DNA of 12,105 nt from Hyphomicrobiaceae bacterium (GTDB lineage: Bacteria > Pseudomonadota > Alphaproteobacteria > Rhizobiales > Hyphomicrobiaceae), in assembly GCA_025359005.1 (NCBI GenBank), contig JANYHP010000284.1:1-12105 (forward strand), given 5' to 3'. The notes beneath the pieces are model-generated. The model was not told where the DNA came from. It did not search any database and worked only from the letters and a program-made list of their open reading frames with translations. Positions 1 to 6,791 of this stretch are shown here, in pieces (within the stretch, counting starts at the first letter, position 1; every line of letters begins with the position of its first letter). Position numbers and translations under genes: made by a program.

Positions 1-193
1 TTTCCAGTCCGGGCTCGGTATCGGGCTTGATGGCATCGACCGGGCACTCCGGTTCGCAAACGCCGCAATCGATGCATTCGTCCGGATGAATGACCAGCAT
101 GTTTTCGCCCTCGTAGAAGCAGTCGACCGGGCACACTTCAACGCAATCGGTGAACTTGCACTTGATGCAATTGTCGTTGACGATGAAGGTCAT
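1..193 (-). CDS. fdxA: 7Fe ferredoxin FdxA (3' end beyond window)
   Basis: Soluble electron carrier with one [3Fe-4S] and one [4Fe-4S] cluster. The visible 64 residues start MTFIVNDNCIKCKF and carry cysteines at 9, 12, 17, 21, 25, 40, 43, 46 and 50. Ignoring the initiator Met, this is the same spacing as Azotobacter ferredoxin I, including the CxxCxxC...CP motif of the second cluster (IDCGVCEPECP). The family is about 105-112 residues, so the C-terminal extension that normally follows lies off the left edge. The start is the ATG read from 193 down to 191, preceded by a weak AGGA about 10 nt upstream. Physiological partner cannot be told from the sequence. In many rhizobia this gene follows an S4-domain gene and precedes carD (recollection); here its upstream neighbour is a divergent membrane-protein gene. 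Identification is secure, but the gene is truncated by the window, not by mutation. Confidence 0.96.
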   Translation of the reverse strand, partial: MTFIVNDNCIKCKFTDCVEVCPVDCFYEGENMLVIHPDECIDCGVCEPECPVDAIKPDTEPGLE

Positions 194-241
194 GGGAGTG
201 CGGTCCTGTCGTAGCGGCCTCGGCCGACGGCGCGGGATGGG

Positions 242-254
242 TTTGACCGTCAAA
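242..254. promoter_or_regulatory. Perfect palindrome TTTGACcGTCAAA upstream of fdxA
   Basis: Two 6-bp arms, TTTGAC and GTCAAA, flank one central base, about 50 bp upstream of the fdxA start codon. This size and symmetry fit a dimeric repressor or activator site, and it sits where fdxA transcription would be controlled. On the minus strand it also contains TTGACG, a possible -35 hexamer, but I see no matching -10 at the right distance. Calling it an operator is inference. Confidence 0.3.
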
Positions 255-505
255 TCTTCGGCCAATCGCCGGCTTCCGTAGAACAAAGCCCGAGGCGACA
301 CAAGCCGGGCCGCAGCCGGCAAAGCCCCACGCTTTTGACGCATTTCGTCGCCAGACTTGCTGGTATCGACCGGAGGGCTGGTTCGGTGAGGGGCGCAGCG
401 ACACGACCTGTCCACGTCGTTGTTTGGCTGCCTCGGCACTGATCTTGCTTCGCGGGCGGCGTCTTTGCAGCAAATAGCGGTGCGTGTCGTTTGATCTGCT
501 GCCTG

Positions 506-533
506 TTGTCGTTGAAAGTGCTATGCCTAAAAT
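506..533 (+). promoter_or_regulatory. Weak sigma70-like promoter candidate for the membrane-protein gene
   Basis: TTGTCG at 506-511 and TAAAAT at 528-533 are separated by 16 bp on the plus strand. TAAAAT differs from the -10 consensus at one position, but the -35 is poor. It would give a leader of over 210 nt before the start at 756, which is long. Offered only as the best match I found in this intergenic region. Confidence 0.2.
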
Positions 534-755
534 GGCGCATGGCGTCATCGTAAAGTCAGGCCGTGCCGTACTAAGTGGGCGGATTGCGGCGGCGTGTCGC
601 GCCTCTGGTGCGGCAGGTGCGGGTGCCGACATGGCAGATGGGTGTGCAATGCCTCCGACCGTCATGCTGGCGCTCGTGAAAGTAGCAGGGTCTTCGGGAA
701 ACGGTTCCCGGGCCAAAAGTTCCCCAGCCAAGCCGGGCCTGGGCAGGAGCGGATG

Positions 756-3700
756 ATGGCAATCGTCGAGTACCTCAAGTCGCTTCTGGTCCACCTCGGC
801 TTTTCGGCCGATCGGCTGCCGCTGCTGATCGGGCTTGCCGCGACCGCCATAGCCATTCTTTATGCCCGCCCCTTCTTCGGTCGCCTCGGGCGCATCATCG
901 AAGCCGTCTTTCTCAGCAACTGGCAACTCGGTCTGCTTGGCACGACTGGCGTCGTGCTCTCGCTCGCCTCGGGCTGGACCACCTGGGATGGCATGAAGAA
1001 TTTCACCGGCGAGCCGGTGCTCTCCGCCATGGTCACGTTCGGCATCCAGGGCCTGATGCTGATCGTCGCCTGGCTGATCGGCGAAAGCTTCGCCACTGGC
1101 ATGAACCAGCAGGTACCCAAAGGCCAAGGCGCCGCCGCCACGTTCGCGACCAGTCACAACCTGCAAGTCGCCACCGGGCTCTCGCTCGTCGGCATCACGC
1201 TGGTCGGCGTCGGCGCGGCAGTGCTCGCCATCAATGGCAAGCGGCCGGACGCCAACCAGATCGCTCTGTGGATGGCCTATCTTGGCGCCGGCGCGCTGCT
1301 GTCGGGCCTGCTGATCGTCGCCGCTCGTGCGCACACGTTGCGCGGCTATTTCGACGCCACCCGCGTCATCGTCCGCACCGCAATCCTGTGGGTGATGTTC
1401 CTGGCCTGCATGGCCACCAGCGTGTTCTTCTCGTTCGACAGCTTATTCTCGACCATCTTCCCCGCCTCCGAACGCGTGCGTGCCGCCGAGTTGCGCGCGC
1501 AGAACCAGGTGTCCGGCATCGTCTCCGACATCGGGCAGACGATCGTGCACGGCCAATTGAACGAATCCGAGCAGCTGTTCGCGACCGAGGGTTGGAAGGC
1601 CTATGACGACCAGCTGGCAAAACTGTCCGCCGCCGCCCAGGGCAGCCAGAAACTGATCGAAGAATATTTCCAGACGCAGATGGAGGACCGCCGCCGCGGC
1701 ATCGCCCAGCAGCAGGAACGCGTCACCACCGCCCAGAGCGGCACGGTCGGGCTCGCCAACAAGAAGATCGGGCTGACCGACGAACTGGCGCGCTTGAAGG
1801 CGGATCGCCCGGCGTTGGCCGAGGACTACTCCAAGCGCAAGGGCGATGTCGACGCGATCCTGAAAGATCTCGATGCCAAACGTGTCGAAGCAATGGCTGA
1901 AGCCCGCGGCGTCGAAGGCACCGGCAAGATCGGTGAAGGCGCCATTTTCCGCCAGCGCAAGGCGGAAGAAGCAGCACTGCGCGACAAGCAGAAAATTGCC
2001 GAGGAACGCCTGCGCGACGCCCAGAAGCGGTTCCAGCAGGTGGAATCGCGACTGAGCCAGGTTGAGCGCGAGCTATCGATCATCGACGGCGATATCGCCA
2101 AACTGAAAGGTGAGGAGCAGACAGCCCAACAGCGTATCAAGCTCGCCGAAGACGCCAAGGGCGTCGAGGAAGGCCCGCGCCTCGATCCCACCCGCATCAT
2201 CCCTGCTTTCGAAAAAGCGCGCGTCGAGTTTCGCCAGAACCCCAAGACTGAGGGTCTGGCGCAGGTCCAGGGCCTGTGCTCGCAACTTGTTGCCTCCATG
2301 TCTACGCCCGCCACCAGGGATAAGGTGCGCGGCATCGATTGCGACCCCAAGACCGCCGCCGAGGCCGCGTCCCACGTCTTCGCGCTCAACGCCGGCATGG
2401 TCGCCTTCGAATTGAACTGCGCCGGCGGCGACAAGCTGGCCCTGCATACGACGGCAGACGCGTTGTTCGGTTTTGCCCGCAAATGCGTGCAAGACTCAGG
2501 GTTAGGTTCGAAAGACACCGACACGCTGCGCCAGAAGATCAATTTCATCGAACTCAACCGCGACGACAAGGCCAACCGCTTCGTCGTCACCTGGAACGCT
2601 TTCCAGGATGGCAACCGGCTCGCCTATCTGTCGCTCGCCATCGCCATCGCGGTGGATGGCCTCGTCTTCATGTCCGGCCTGTTCGGCGCCAACGCCGTAC
2701 GCTCGCCGCTGTCGGACGTGCCGACCCACAAGGCCCGCAGCGCCGAACAGCTCGAAGGCATCATCGACAACGCGCTGCTGCCGCACAAGTTCGAGAACGC
2801 CCGCATCGTCATCGAGGCGATGCACGCCGACACCAGCCTTGCCGGCTATACCGCCATCGTCGATCTGCGCGAACTCGATCCGCAATCGGAGACCGTGGTG
2901 CGCCGCGTGCTCAATGCGGGCGCGACCATCGGCGCGGTAATGCGCAACCCCGATGAGCCCGCCGTCTATGCGATCCGGCCGGAGCTGTTTGAATATCTCT
3001 CGATCACTGGCGCGCGCGCGTTCCACAAGCACGGCAAGCTCGTCCAGGAAGACATCGCCGAAAAGGTGCGCCAGAACGAGTTGGAAAAGATGGTGCGCGT
3101 GGCATTGCTTCCGGATGTGCAGGCGAACGCGGAAGCGGTGATGACCTACGCGCACCCCATGAATGCCTCCGAAGATGGCTACATGAGCGAGATCCTCATG
3201 CACGAGGTCAAGACCGAGCACGTGCTGCCCGTGCGGGGCGTTCTTAACGCCGGCGCCGCGCACAACGCAGTCCGGCGTCAGTTGGGCGAGCAAGGCCGCT
3301 ACGAATTGCACGCCGACTTGTACAAAACGCTCGCCCGCATCCGCGCGCGCATGCTGCTGGGCGCCTCCAATTCCGCATTACAGATCGCCAACCGCGCCAT
3401 CATACGCGACGGCGGCCAGCTGACGACCGCGCCGCCCCAGCTCGACAAGCCGGCGACGCGTCTGCCCCCTCCCAGCCGCGACGCTCTTGCCGATGGCCCC
3501 GCCATCCACAGCGATATGACACCGCGCGCCGTCGAAGCCGCCCGCCGCGATCAGAACAGCCGGCCGCGCGCCAACGATCCGGCGCCGGTCGCCATGCCAC
3601 GCGCCGCCGCAAGCCCCGCCTTCGATCGCGAATTGTGCGAGCATTTCGCTCGCGAGATGCTGACCTTCCACCCCGACCAACTGGCCTACGTGCGCGACCA

Positions 3701-4178
3701 GAGCCCCACCATCGACGTCGCGGCCCTCGAAATGGCGCTGGAAAACATCATGCGCTTCGACCCACCCATGCAGAAGGCGTTGCTGGAGGCCAAGTCGGCG
3801 CTGGAAGACAGTATCGAGGCTGGTCGCAACTCGTTCGAGGGCTTCGCCGACGGCCCGACCGACGCCGTGCCCCGCCTCAACGATTTCGCCGATGGCCTGA
3901 AGAAGCTGACCGCGCTGATGGTGCTGATGCCGGGCCAAGCCTACGGCAATATCCTCCAGAAGCGCGTCGCGGGCCTTAGCGACGAGGAATTCTCTATGCG
4001 GCTCGATAGCGCCAGCGCCCGCCGTCTCGAATTGTTGCGCAATCATATGCAGGAATTGGCCGGCGCACCGCAGACCGCCGATCATTGGTTGACCGTCATC
4101 CACTCACTCGGCGCCTTCGGCCGTGGCATGGCCGCCGTCGCCGGCAACGCCGTCCAGCGCCCCGCACGCCAGGGCTGA
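756..4178 (+). CDS. Large 7-TM coiled-coil membrane protein with duplicated cytoplasmic domain, function unknown
   Basis: 1140 residues, family not recognised. Hydrophobic segments lie near 20-38, 55-73, 89-108, 139-159, 169-190 and 207-230. A charged, Gln/Glu/Lys/Ala-rich coiled coil follows at about 280-470, broken by a Gly-rich stretch near 385-396. A region with cysteines 508, 529, 555 and 577 comes next, then a seventh membrane segment at 621-645. The tail contains two copies of one domain (666-749 and 776-860), a Pro/Arg-rich linker (889-955) and a helical C-terminal domain (956-1128). Basic loops after TM1, TM3, TM5 and TM7 suggest an outside N-terminus, periplasmic coiled coil and cysteines, and cytoplasmic tail. 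I see no Walker, kinase, cyclase or peptidase motif. The ATG at 756 is chosen because AGGAG at 745-749 is 6 nt upstream; the ATG at 753 is possible, whereas the frame upstream of it looks non-coding. A scaffold, sensor or envelope-spanning role is inference. Confidence 0.85.
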   Translation: MAIVEYLKSLLVHLGFSADRLPLLIGLAATAIAILYARPFFGRLGRIIEAVFLSNWQLGLLGTTGVVLSLASGWTTWDGMKNFTGEPVLSAMVTFGIQGLMLIVAWLIGESFATGMNQQVPKGQGAAATFATSHNLQVATGLSLVGITLVGVGAAVLAINGKRPDANQIALWMAYLGAGALLSGLLIVAARAHTLRGYFDATRVIVRTAILWVMFLACMATSVFFSFDSLFSTIFPASERVRAAELRAQNQVSGIVSDIGQTIVHGQLNESEQLFATEGWKAYDDQLAKLSAAAQGSQKLIEEYFQTQMEDRRRGIAQQQERVTTAQSGTVGLANKKIGLTDELARLKADRPALAEDYSKRKGDVDAILKDLDAKRVEAMAEARGVEGTGKIGEGAIFRQRKAEEAALRDKQKIAEERLRDAQKRFQQVESRLSQVERELSIIDGDIAKLKGEEQTAQQRIKLAEDAKGVEEGPRLDPTRIIPAFEKARVEFRQNPKTEGLAQVQGLCSQLVASMSTPATRDKVRGIDCDPKTAAEAASHVFALNAGMVAFELNCAGGDKLALHTTADALFGFARKCVQDSGLGSKDTDTLRQKINFIELNRDDKANRFVVTWNAFQDGNRLAYLSLAIAIAVDGLVFMSGLFGANAVRSPLSDVPTHKARSAEQLEGIIDNALLPHKFENARIVIEAMHADTSLAGYTAIVDLRELDPQSETVVRRVLNAGATIGAVMRNPDEPAVYAIRPELFEYLSITGARAFHKHGKLVQEDIAEKVRQNELEKMVRVALLPDVQANAEAVMTYAHPMNASEDGYMSEILMHEVKTEHVLPVRGVLNAGAAHNAVRRQLGEQGRYELHADLYKTLARIRARMLLGASNSALQIANRAIIRDGGQLTTAPPQLDKPATRLPPPSRDALADGPAIHSDMTPRAVEAARRDQNSRPRANDPAPVAMPRAAASPAFDRELCEHFAREMLTFHPDQLAYVRDQSPTIDVAALEMALENIMRFDPPMQKALLEAKSALEDSIEAGRNSFEGFADGPTDAVPRLNDFADGLKKLTALMVLMPGQAYGNILQKRVAGLSDEEFSMRLDSASARRLELLRNHMQELAGAPQTADHWLTVIHSLGAFGRGMAAVAGNAVQRPARQG
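2751..3335 (+). repeat. Coding duplication: two ~84-residue domain copies in the membrane protein
   Basis: Residues 666-749 and 776-860 of the 1140-residue protein align along their whole length with one gap. Shared landmarks are LE...ALLP at the start, an NA pair in the first helix, VLNAGA in the middle with AV.R four to seven residues later, a tyrosine, and L-aromatic-xxL at the end. From VLNAGA onward the copies are colinear without gaps. The spacer between copies is 26 residues. The DNA has diverged, so this is an old protein-level duplication rather than a recent nucleotide repeat. Confidence 0.85.
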
Positions 4179-4212
4179 TAGGGACGCGCGTCATCCGCGA
4201 TCGCGCCGAGTT

Positions 4213-4240
4213 CATGCAGGCAAGCCGCATGCAGGCAAGC
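4213..4240. repeat. 13-bp direct repeat between convergent genes
   Basis: CATGCAGGCAAGC occurs at 4213-4225 and again at 4228-4240, separated by 2 bp, giving a 15-bp period. It lies in the 141-bp gap between the stop of the membrane-protein gene and the stop of dgoA. No clear intrinsic terminator is seen in the gap. The repeat may simply be a replication-slippage duplication. Confidence 0.7.
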
Positions 4241-4319
4241 TTTGCGCGAACCCACGTCGCGGGCTCTGCGGCAAAAATGCGTTGAATAGCGCACCGCGCA
4301 CCGCACTGGAACCGCCGGC

Positions 4320-4937
4320 TTACACTGCCGCCGCCACCAGTGCCCGGGCAACCACCGCAACCTCCGCCGCTGGCCGCCCCGGTGCGTACAGCGTCGAGCC
4401 GATGCCAAAGGCATTTGCGCCAGCGCTGCGATAGGCCGGAATGTTCGCCACACCGATGCCGCCCACGGGGATCAGCAGCGTCTCCTTCGGCAGCACGGCG
4501 CGCAGGGCATTGACGACGGGCGGGCCGATCATCTCGGCGGGAAACAGCTTGAGACCATCGGCGCCGGCCGCCAAGGCGGCAAAGGCTTCTGTCGGCGTTG
4601 CCACACCCGGTGTCACGAACAGTCCCGCCACACGGGCCGCCGAGATGATGTCGCGATCGCCGTGCGGCATGACGATGAGGCGACCGCCGCTGTCCGCTGT
4701 CGCGTGCACATCCGCGTGTGTCATCACCGTGCCGGCGCCGATGATGGCGCGATCGCCGAAAGCCCGCGCAAGCAGGGCGATGCTTTCGAACGGCTCAGGT
4801 GAATTGAGCGGCACCTCGATGACGCGGAAACCAGCGTTGATCAGCGCTTCTCCGATTGCGACGGCCTCGGCGGGCGTGATGCCGCGCAAAATGGCAATCA
4901 GCGGGCAGGCGGCAAGGGCACAGCGGAGGTCTGTCAT
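4320..4937 (-). CDS. dgoA: 2-dehydro-3-deoxy-6-phosphogalactonate (KDPGal) aldolase
   Basis: Class I aldolase that cleaves 2-dehydro-3-deoxy-6-phosphogalactonate to pyruvate and glyceraldehyde-3-phosphate in the DeLey-Doudoroff galactose/galactonate pathway; cytoplasmic. The 205-residue product matches E. coli DgoA in length and in the line PLIAILRGITP (12-22). The catalytic Glu is E41 in EVPLNSP, IGAGTV is at 66-71, PGVATPTEA at 110-118, the Schiff-base lysine is K130 in LKLFPAE, and the phosphate-binding PVGGIG is at 157-162. Substrate specificity (KDPGal rather than KDPG) rests on EVPLNSP and on the adjacent dgoK. The gene follows dgoK on the same strand with a 20-bp gap. An alternative GTG start at 4961 would overlap the dgoK stop as GTGA and add eight residues; the ATG at 4937 gives the usual family length. 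Confidence 0.93.
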   Translation of the reverse strand: MTDLRCALAACPLIAILRGITPAEAVAIGEALINAGFRVIEVPLNSPEPFESIALLARAFGDRAIIGAGTVMTHADVHATADSGGRLIVMPHGDRDIISAARVAGLFVTPGVATPTEAFAALAAGADGLKLFPAEMIGPPVVNALRAVLPKETLLIPVGGIGVANIPAYRSAGANAFGIGSTLYAPGRPAAEVAVVARALVAAAV

Positions 4938-4957
4938 GGGGTGCTCGTACTCATGGC

Positions 4958-5917
4958 TCACTCGGCGTTGAGACGCTGGGCTGCACGATAAAGCGCAAAG
5001 GCACCACGGGCGGCGCAATCAGACGGGGCGGCGGTGGCGGCACGGCCAAGGTGCGCGGCGGCGGTGCAATACCGCGCAGTCAGCGCGTCGCTGCCGATAA
5101 CGATCAGCGGCGCGGTCGCATCGCCCGCCGTGGCAGCCAGTTCGGCGCCGATCAGCAGGCCTGACAGATAGCTCTCGAGGCCGCTGGCTGGCAGCATGTC
5201 GAACAACCCGAGTGTGCGTGCTGAAAAGATGCGCTGCAACAGCGCGCCGGGTGGGCCGTCGGCGCCGCCGAGCGCAACGCCGCGCGCGAAGGCGTCCGGG
5301 TCATGCGGCGCGGCCTCCGGCATCAGTCGCGCGAGGATGGTGTGGCGGCGCAGCGCCGCGAAGACCTCGCCGGTCATAGACGTGGCGAACGACTGGATCG
5401 CACCGGCAACGACGGTGACCCACTTGCTGTGCGTGCCCGGCAGCACGAACTGGCCCTCGCTGAGGCCCATGGCATCGAGTGCGCCAAAAATCTGCGTTTC
5501 CTCGCCGCGCATCACGTCGGGCACGCCATCGGCTGTGCGCGTGGCAAGTCCAGGCACGAAGCGGCACGTGCCGCCGAGGCCAGTGTCGTGCGCGACGAGC
5601 GCACCCGAGAAATCAACAGCGGTGGCCGGCGCGTTGAGATAGGGCGCTTCGATCCAGCCCTGGCGGCTGCCGGCCATGCCCGAAATGACAATGTCGAGCG
5701 GGGTGAGGCTTGCTTTGCGCCAGCTCTCGGTTTCCATGGCCAGAATTGTGCGAAAGGCTTGATCGAGTGGCAGAACAGCCGCCTGAGCGCCGGCTTGGAC
5801 CGACGTGATGCCCATGCTGCCGTCGCGATGGGCGACAACACGCCCGTCGGCGGCGAGCAGCACCGTTCGCATGGCGGTTGTGCCCCAGTCGACGGCGATC
5901 AAAAGGGGCGAGGACAT
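4958..5917 (-). CDS. dgoK: 2-dehydro-3-deoxygalactonokinase
   Basis: Cytoplasmic sugar-acid kinase that phosphorylates 2-dehydro-3-deoxygalactonate with ATP, giving the substrate of the downstream aldolase. The 319-residue product begins with the phosphate-1 loop VDWGTTAMRTVLL (9-21). It carries MRGEETQIFG (136-145) and LPGTHSKWV (159-167), both hallmark motifs of DgoK, and a late glycine-containing VIGSDAL (273-279). E. coli DgoK is about 290 residues, so this is slightly longer. The ATG at 5917 is chosen because the protein then starts five residues before the beta strand of the phosphate loop. A TTG at 5932 in the same frame is possible. It forms a two-gene unit with dgoA. No galactonate dehydratase, transporter or GntR regulator lies next to it in this window, so the pathway must be completed elsewhere. 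Confidence 0.93.
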   Translation of the reverse strand: MSSPLLIAVDWGTTAMRTVLLAADGRVVAHRDGSMGITSVQAGAQAAVLPLDQAFRTILAMETESWRKASLTPLDIVISGMAGSRQGWIEAPYLNAPATAVDFSGALVAHDTGLGGTCRFVPGLATRTADGVPDVMRGEETQIFGALDAMGLSEGQFVLPGTHSKWVTVVAGAIQSFATSMTGEVFAALRRHTILARLMPEAAPHDPDAFARGVALGGADGPPGALLQRIFSARTLGLFDMLPASGLESYLSGLLIGAELAATAGDATAPLIVIGSDALTARYCTAAAHLGRAATAAPSDCAARGAFALYRAAQRLNAE

Positions 5918-5949
5918 TGGCGGTCGATCCAAGGAGCACGAACATCGAA

Positions 5950-5979
5950 GTCATACCCCCGGCGCGGTGCCGTCGGCAA
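5950..5979 (-). promoter_or_regulatory. Candidate sigma70 promoter of dgoK-dgoA
   Basis: Read on the minus strand, TTGCCG (5979-5974) and TATGAC (5955-5950) are separated by 18 bp, each matching consensus at four of six positions. Transcription would start about 25 nt before the dgoK ATG. The spacer is very G-rich. Position is better evidence than sequence here. Confidence 0.3.
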
Positions 5980-6003
5980 ATTTTCGCCGCCAGCGGCCTG
6001 CCG

Positions 6004-6023
6004 CTTGCCATATCTTGCCATAT
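6004..6023. repeat. Tandem 10-bp repeat CTTGCCATAT x2 in the dgoK/TPR divergent region
   Basis: CTTGCCATAT occurs twice head to tail with no spacer, so the copies sit one helical turn apart on the same face of the DNA. It lies between the divergent starts of dgoK (5917) and the exported TPR gene (6089), just upstream of the candidate dgoK promoter. Direct repeats at helical spacing are typical of activator or repressor sites; a link to either gene is inference. Confidence 0.55.
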
Positions 6024-6088
6024 TGCGGGCATGGTGGGCAGGTAGCGCCTTGACGGGGGCGCGGCGGCGCCCGGACGGAGGGTATGTC

Positions 6089-6721
6089 ATGCGGCTGCGC
6101 GCACTTTGGGTCCCGCTGCTGGTGCTGGCGACTGGTGTGCCAGGCACGGCAATGGCGGCCGATGAGGACTGCTATCACGAGGACGTGGAAACGCGCATCC
6201 GCGGCTGCACGGAACTGTTGGGCAAAGGCGGCCTGTCGGCAGAAGCGCGCAGTAGTGCCTTCGCGACGCGGGCGCTCGGCTTTTCGCTCAAGCGGGATTA
6301 CGGCCGGGCGATCGAAGACTACGATCGCTCACTGGCGCTGACGCCGAATTTCGCCACCGCCCTGAACAATCGCGCCTGGGCCTATTTCCGCTGGGGCAAG
6401 GCGGCTCAGGGCCAGAACGACGCGGAAAAGGCGATCGACCTCGCCCCCGACATGGACGCGGCCTACGACACACGCGCCCACATCCGGCAGGCACTCGGCG
6501 ATCCCGATCGCGCGTTCGAGGACTATCTGTTGTCGATGGATTACGGCGGCGAGCGCATGACCCTGATGTACCAGTGCGGCCTCAAGGATCACGGTCTTTA
6601 CAATGGCCCGCGCGATGGCGTGCCGAACGAGGACTTGAAAAGCGCCCTGAAGGTGTGCAGCCTCGACGCCAAGTGCGATCCGTTACCGGCGGATGAATTT
6701 TGCCGCCCGGCATCAAGCTGA
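6089..6721 (+). CDS. Exported TPR-repeat protein with peptidoglycan-binding-like C-terminus
   Basis: 210 residues. The N-terminus is a Sec signal peptide (MRLRALWVPLLVLATG...), with a likely signal peptidase I cut after A-M-A at residue 23. Three tetratricopeptide units follow: about 56-87 (alignable on A...G....DY..AIEDY..SLAL.P), 88-121 (NNRAWAYFRWG...KAIDLAP) and 122-153. The C-terminal 55 residues contain YQCGLKDHGLYNGPRDG and AL.VC, which resembles the QxxLxxxGxYxGxxDGxxGxxTxxAL pattern of peptidoglycan-binding-1 domains. Six cysteines (28, 40, 163, 190, 196, 205) remain in the mature protein and could form disulfides in the periplasm. The start at 6089 has GGAGG at 6077-6081, 7 nt upstream. 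A scaffold role in the envelope is inference. It is divergent from dgoK and not obviously related to it. Confidence 0.88.
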   Translation: MRLRALWVPLLVLATGVPGTAMAADEDCYHEDVETRIRGCTELLGKGGLSAEARSSAFATRALGFSLKRDYGRAIEDYDRSLALTPNFATALNNRAWAYFRWGKAAQGQNDAEKAIDLAPDMDAAYDTRAHIRQALGDPDRAFEDYLLSMDYGGERMTLMYQCGLKDHGLYNGPRDGVPNEDLKSALKVCSLDAKCDPLPADEFCRPASS

Positions 6722-6791
6722 GCACGGCAGGCTGCACGTTAAGCCTGCTTGCGAGCTGCGCAAAAATACGCCTTTTCCATGACACGCGAAC

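Larger units (their letters stand above)
194..755. other. Divergent intergenic region, no convincing gene
   Basis: About 560 bp separate the start of fdxA from the start of the large membrane-protein gene. Short open frames exist on both strands (for example 484-756 plus and 250-540 minus), but they have low-complexity or Arg/Cys-rich translations, no good ribosome binding site and no family I recognise. The stretch must hold the promoters of both divergent genes. The only distinct signals I see are a perfect palindrome at 242-254 and a weak promoter-like pair at 506-533. An open frame also extends the membrane-protein frame upstream to 594, but its translation (rich in R, C and G) looks non-coding. 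Confidence 0.6.

Noticed and set aside
594..755. N-terminal extension of the membrane protein upstream of 753
   Set aside because: The translated extension is rich in Arg, Cys and Gly, unlike a membrane protein N-terminus, while AGGAG sits 6 nt before the ATG at 756.
138..1334. Long minus-strand open frame (398 codons) across the fdxA leader and the start of the membrane-protein gene
   Set aside because: It overlaps fdxA and is antisense to a well-supported gene; composition is His/Asp/Arg-rich as expected of a high-GC shadow frame, with no ribosome binding site or recognisable domain.
1826..2614. Minus-strand open frames of 139-269 codons inside the membrane-protein gene (also 2073-2492, 2502-3311, 3378-4103)
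   Set aside because: Antisense shadows caused by high GC at third positions; Ser/Arg- or His/Gly-rich translations match no family.
756..4178. Membrane protein as a phage-defence or chemoreceptor protein
   Set aside because: No nuclease, ATPase, TIR, HAMP or MCP signalling motif is visible and no defence genes lie nearby; function left unknown.
5303..6088. Upstream in-frame extension of the TPR gene antisense to dgoK
   Set aside because: It reads through the complement of dgoK; the signal peptide and GGAGG site fix the start at 6089.
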